From: an uncultured Elusimicrobium sp.
Lineage (GTDB): Bacteria > Elusimicrobiota > Endomicrobiia > Endomicrobiales > Endomicrobiaceae
Length of the DNA: 15,474 nucleotides
NCBI GenBank assembly: GCA_902761395.1
Contig: CACWKJ010000009.1
Location: forward strand, 1-15,474
Reading direction: 5' to 3'
Within the stretch, counting starts at the first letter, position 1. Each line of letters opens with the position of its first letter. Below are positions 15,029-15,474 of this stretch, one piece after another. A program made the translations under genes and the position numbers. Below the pieces are notes generated by a model. It was not told the DNA's origin. It ran no database searches and was given only the letters and a program-made list of their open reading frames with translations.

Positions 15029-15474
15029 ATGAATATCTTAAGAAAGATAGTCATGGAAATAGGCAAATATTTTAGGGAGACGTACAGCGACCACGTATTT
15101 AGGAAAGTGGTGAGCATATTGGTGGTACTGTGTTTTGTATTAAACATAGCAAACCTACCTGCATATGCAAAGAGCGAAAGAAGGGCAAAAGATAATAAAG
15201 AAAAGAACGAACAGGTTATGGGAACAGGAAAAACCGATGTTGAAGATTCTTTGGGAATGGTGGATGCTCAAGAATCCGTAAAGACAGGAAACGGAGAAGG
15301 TGTAAGTACAATGAATGTGATAGGAAATATGAGTGAAGAAGAAGTGGACAGTATAATAGAGATAGATGAAGAAAACGGAGTAGTAAAAGATAAGAAAAAA
15401 GGCAAAATAGTAGCGGTATATAATGCAGAGAAAGAACAAGTATTGGGATACTCCGGACAGAGTGATATCGTATA
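15029..15474 (+). CDS. Unrecognised exported protein, N-terminal part (cut by window end)
   Basis: The frame stays open for 148 codons to the window end. The ATG has a perfect AGGAGG at 15018-15023, 5 nt upstream. An in-frame ATG at 14951 lacks a ribosome site. The start is MNILRKIVMEIGKYFRETYS, then a hydrophobic segment (VVSILVVLCFVLNIANL) ending in PAYA-KS, a likely signal peptidase I site near residue 45. The mature part begins lysine-rich (SERRAKDNKEKNE) and then becomes acidic (MSEEEVDSIIEIDEENG), with VVKDKKKGKIVAVYN near the edge. An unusually long pre-signal region is common in large secreted proteins such as autotransporters and wall-associated repeat proteins, so this may be the start of a large surface protein. 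That is inference; I see no domain I can name. Confidence 0.7.
   Translation, partial: MNILRKIVMEIGKYFRETYSDHVFRKVVSILVVLCFVLNIANLPAYAKSERRAKDNKEKNEQVMGTGKTDVEDSLGMVDAQESVKTGNGEGVSTMNVIGNMSEEEVDSIIEIDEENGVVKDKKKGKIVAVYNAEKEQVLGYSGQSDIV

Noticed and set aside
14625..15439. Minus-strand open frames opposite the two exported proteins
   Set aside because: The plus-strand frames have good ribosome sites, signal sequences and a matching promoter and terminator; the minus frames are Ser/Phe/Ile-rich shadows.

Overview
The window is a stretch of AT-rich chromosome from a bacterium with a peptidoglycan wall. Nearly all genes lie on the plus strand. Two lipoprotein-type signals suggest an outer or surface membrane. 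The membrane pyrophosphatase and the dTDP-sugar/epimerase end fit an anaerobic, possibly host-associated, Gram-negative lineage. Elusimicrobiota (Endomicrobia-like) is my best guess, with Spirochaetota or Bacteroidota as alternatives. This is a low-confidence inference from gene content and composition, not a phylogenetic result.

Layout. (1) Bases 1-917: the last codons of a probable sugar-nucleotide epimerase/dehydratase, then rfbA (glucose-1-phosphate thymidylyltransferase). rfbA is split by a 2-bp AT duplication; removing it restores a 291-residue protein. (2) Bases 904-2726: miaB (tRNA methylthiotransferase) and a membrane-anchored SLT-type lytic transglycosylase, packed with overlapping start and stop codons. 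(3) Bases 2719-6656: two tandem paralogous lipoproteins made of RCC1-type repeats of about 38 residues (14 and 15 units), each predicted to fold as one or two beta-propellers outside the cytoplasm. (4) Bases 6720-11557: mutS, a small PilZ-domain protein with a C-terminal cysteine cluster, and mutL of the endonuclease type. Together they form the mismatch repair core. (5) Bases 11614-11650: a strong bidirectional terminator between mutL and the convergent hppA. (6) Bases 11666-14162: hppA (membrane pyrophosphatase) on the minus strand, with a textbook promoter (TTGACA, 17 bp, TATAAT). (7) Bases 14261-15474: a divergent promoter, an unrecognised protein with a membrane segment at each end, a terminator that contains its stop codon, and the start of an unrecognised exported protein cut by the window end.

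How it fits together. miaB, mutS and mutL are often neighbours in bacteria. Here that cluster has been opened to accommodate slt and two repeat lipoproteins, so cell-envelope genes are transcribed with tRNA-modification and repair genes. The most unusual content is the RCC1 lipoprotein pair. It looks like a recently duplicated gene whose internal 114-bp units are still being gained, lost or homogenised. The unidentified exported proteins at the right edge are the other real unknown. I see no CRISPR array, tRNA, rRNA, insertion sequence or phage gene in the window.
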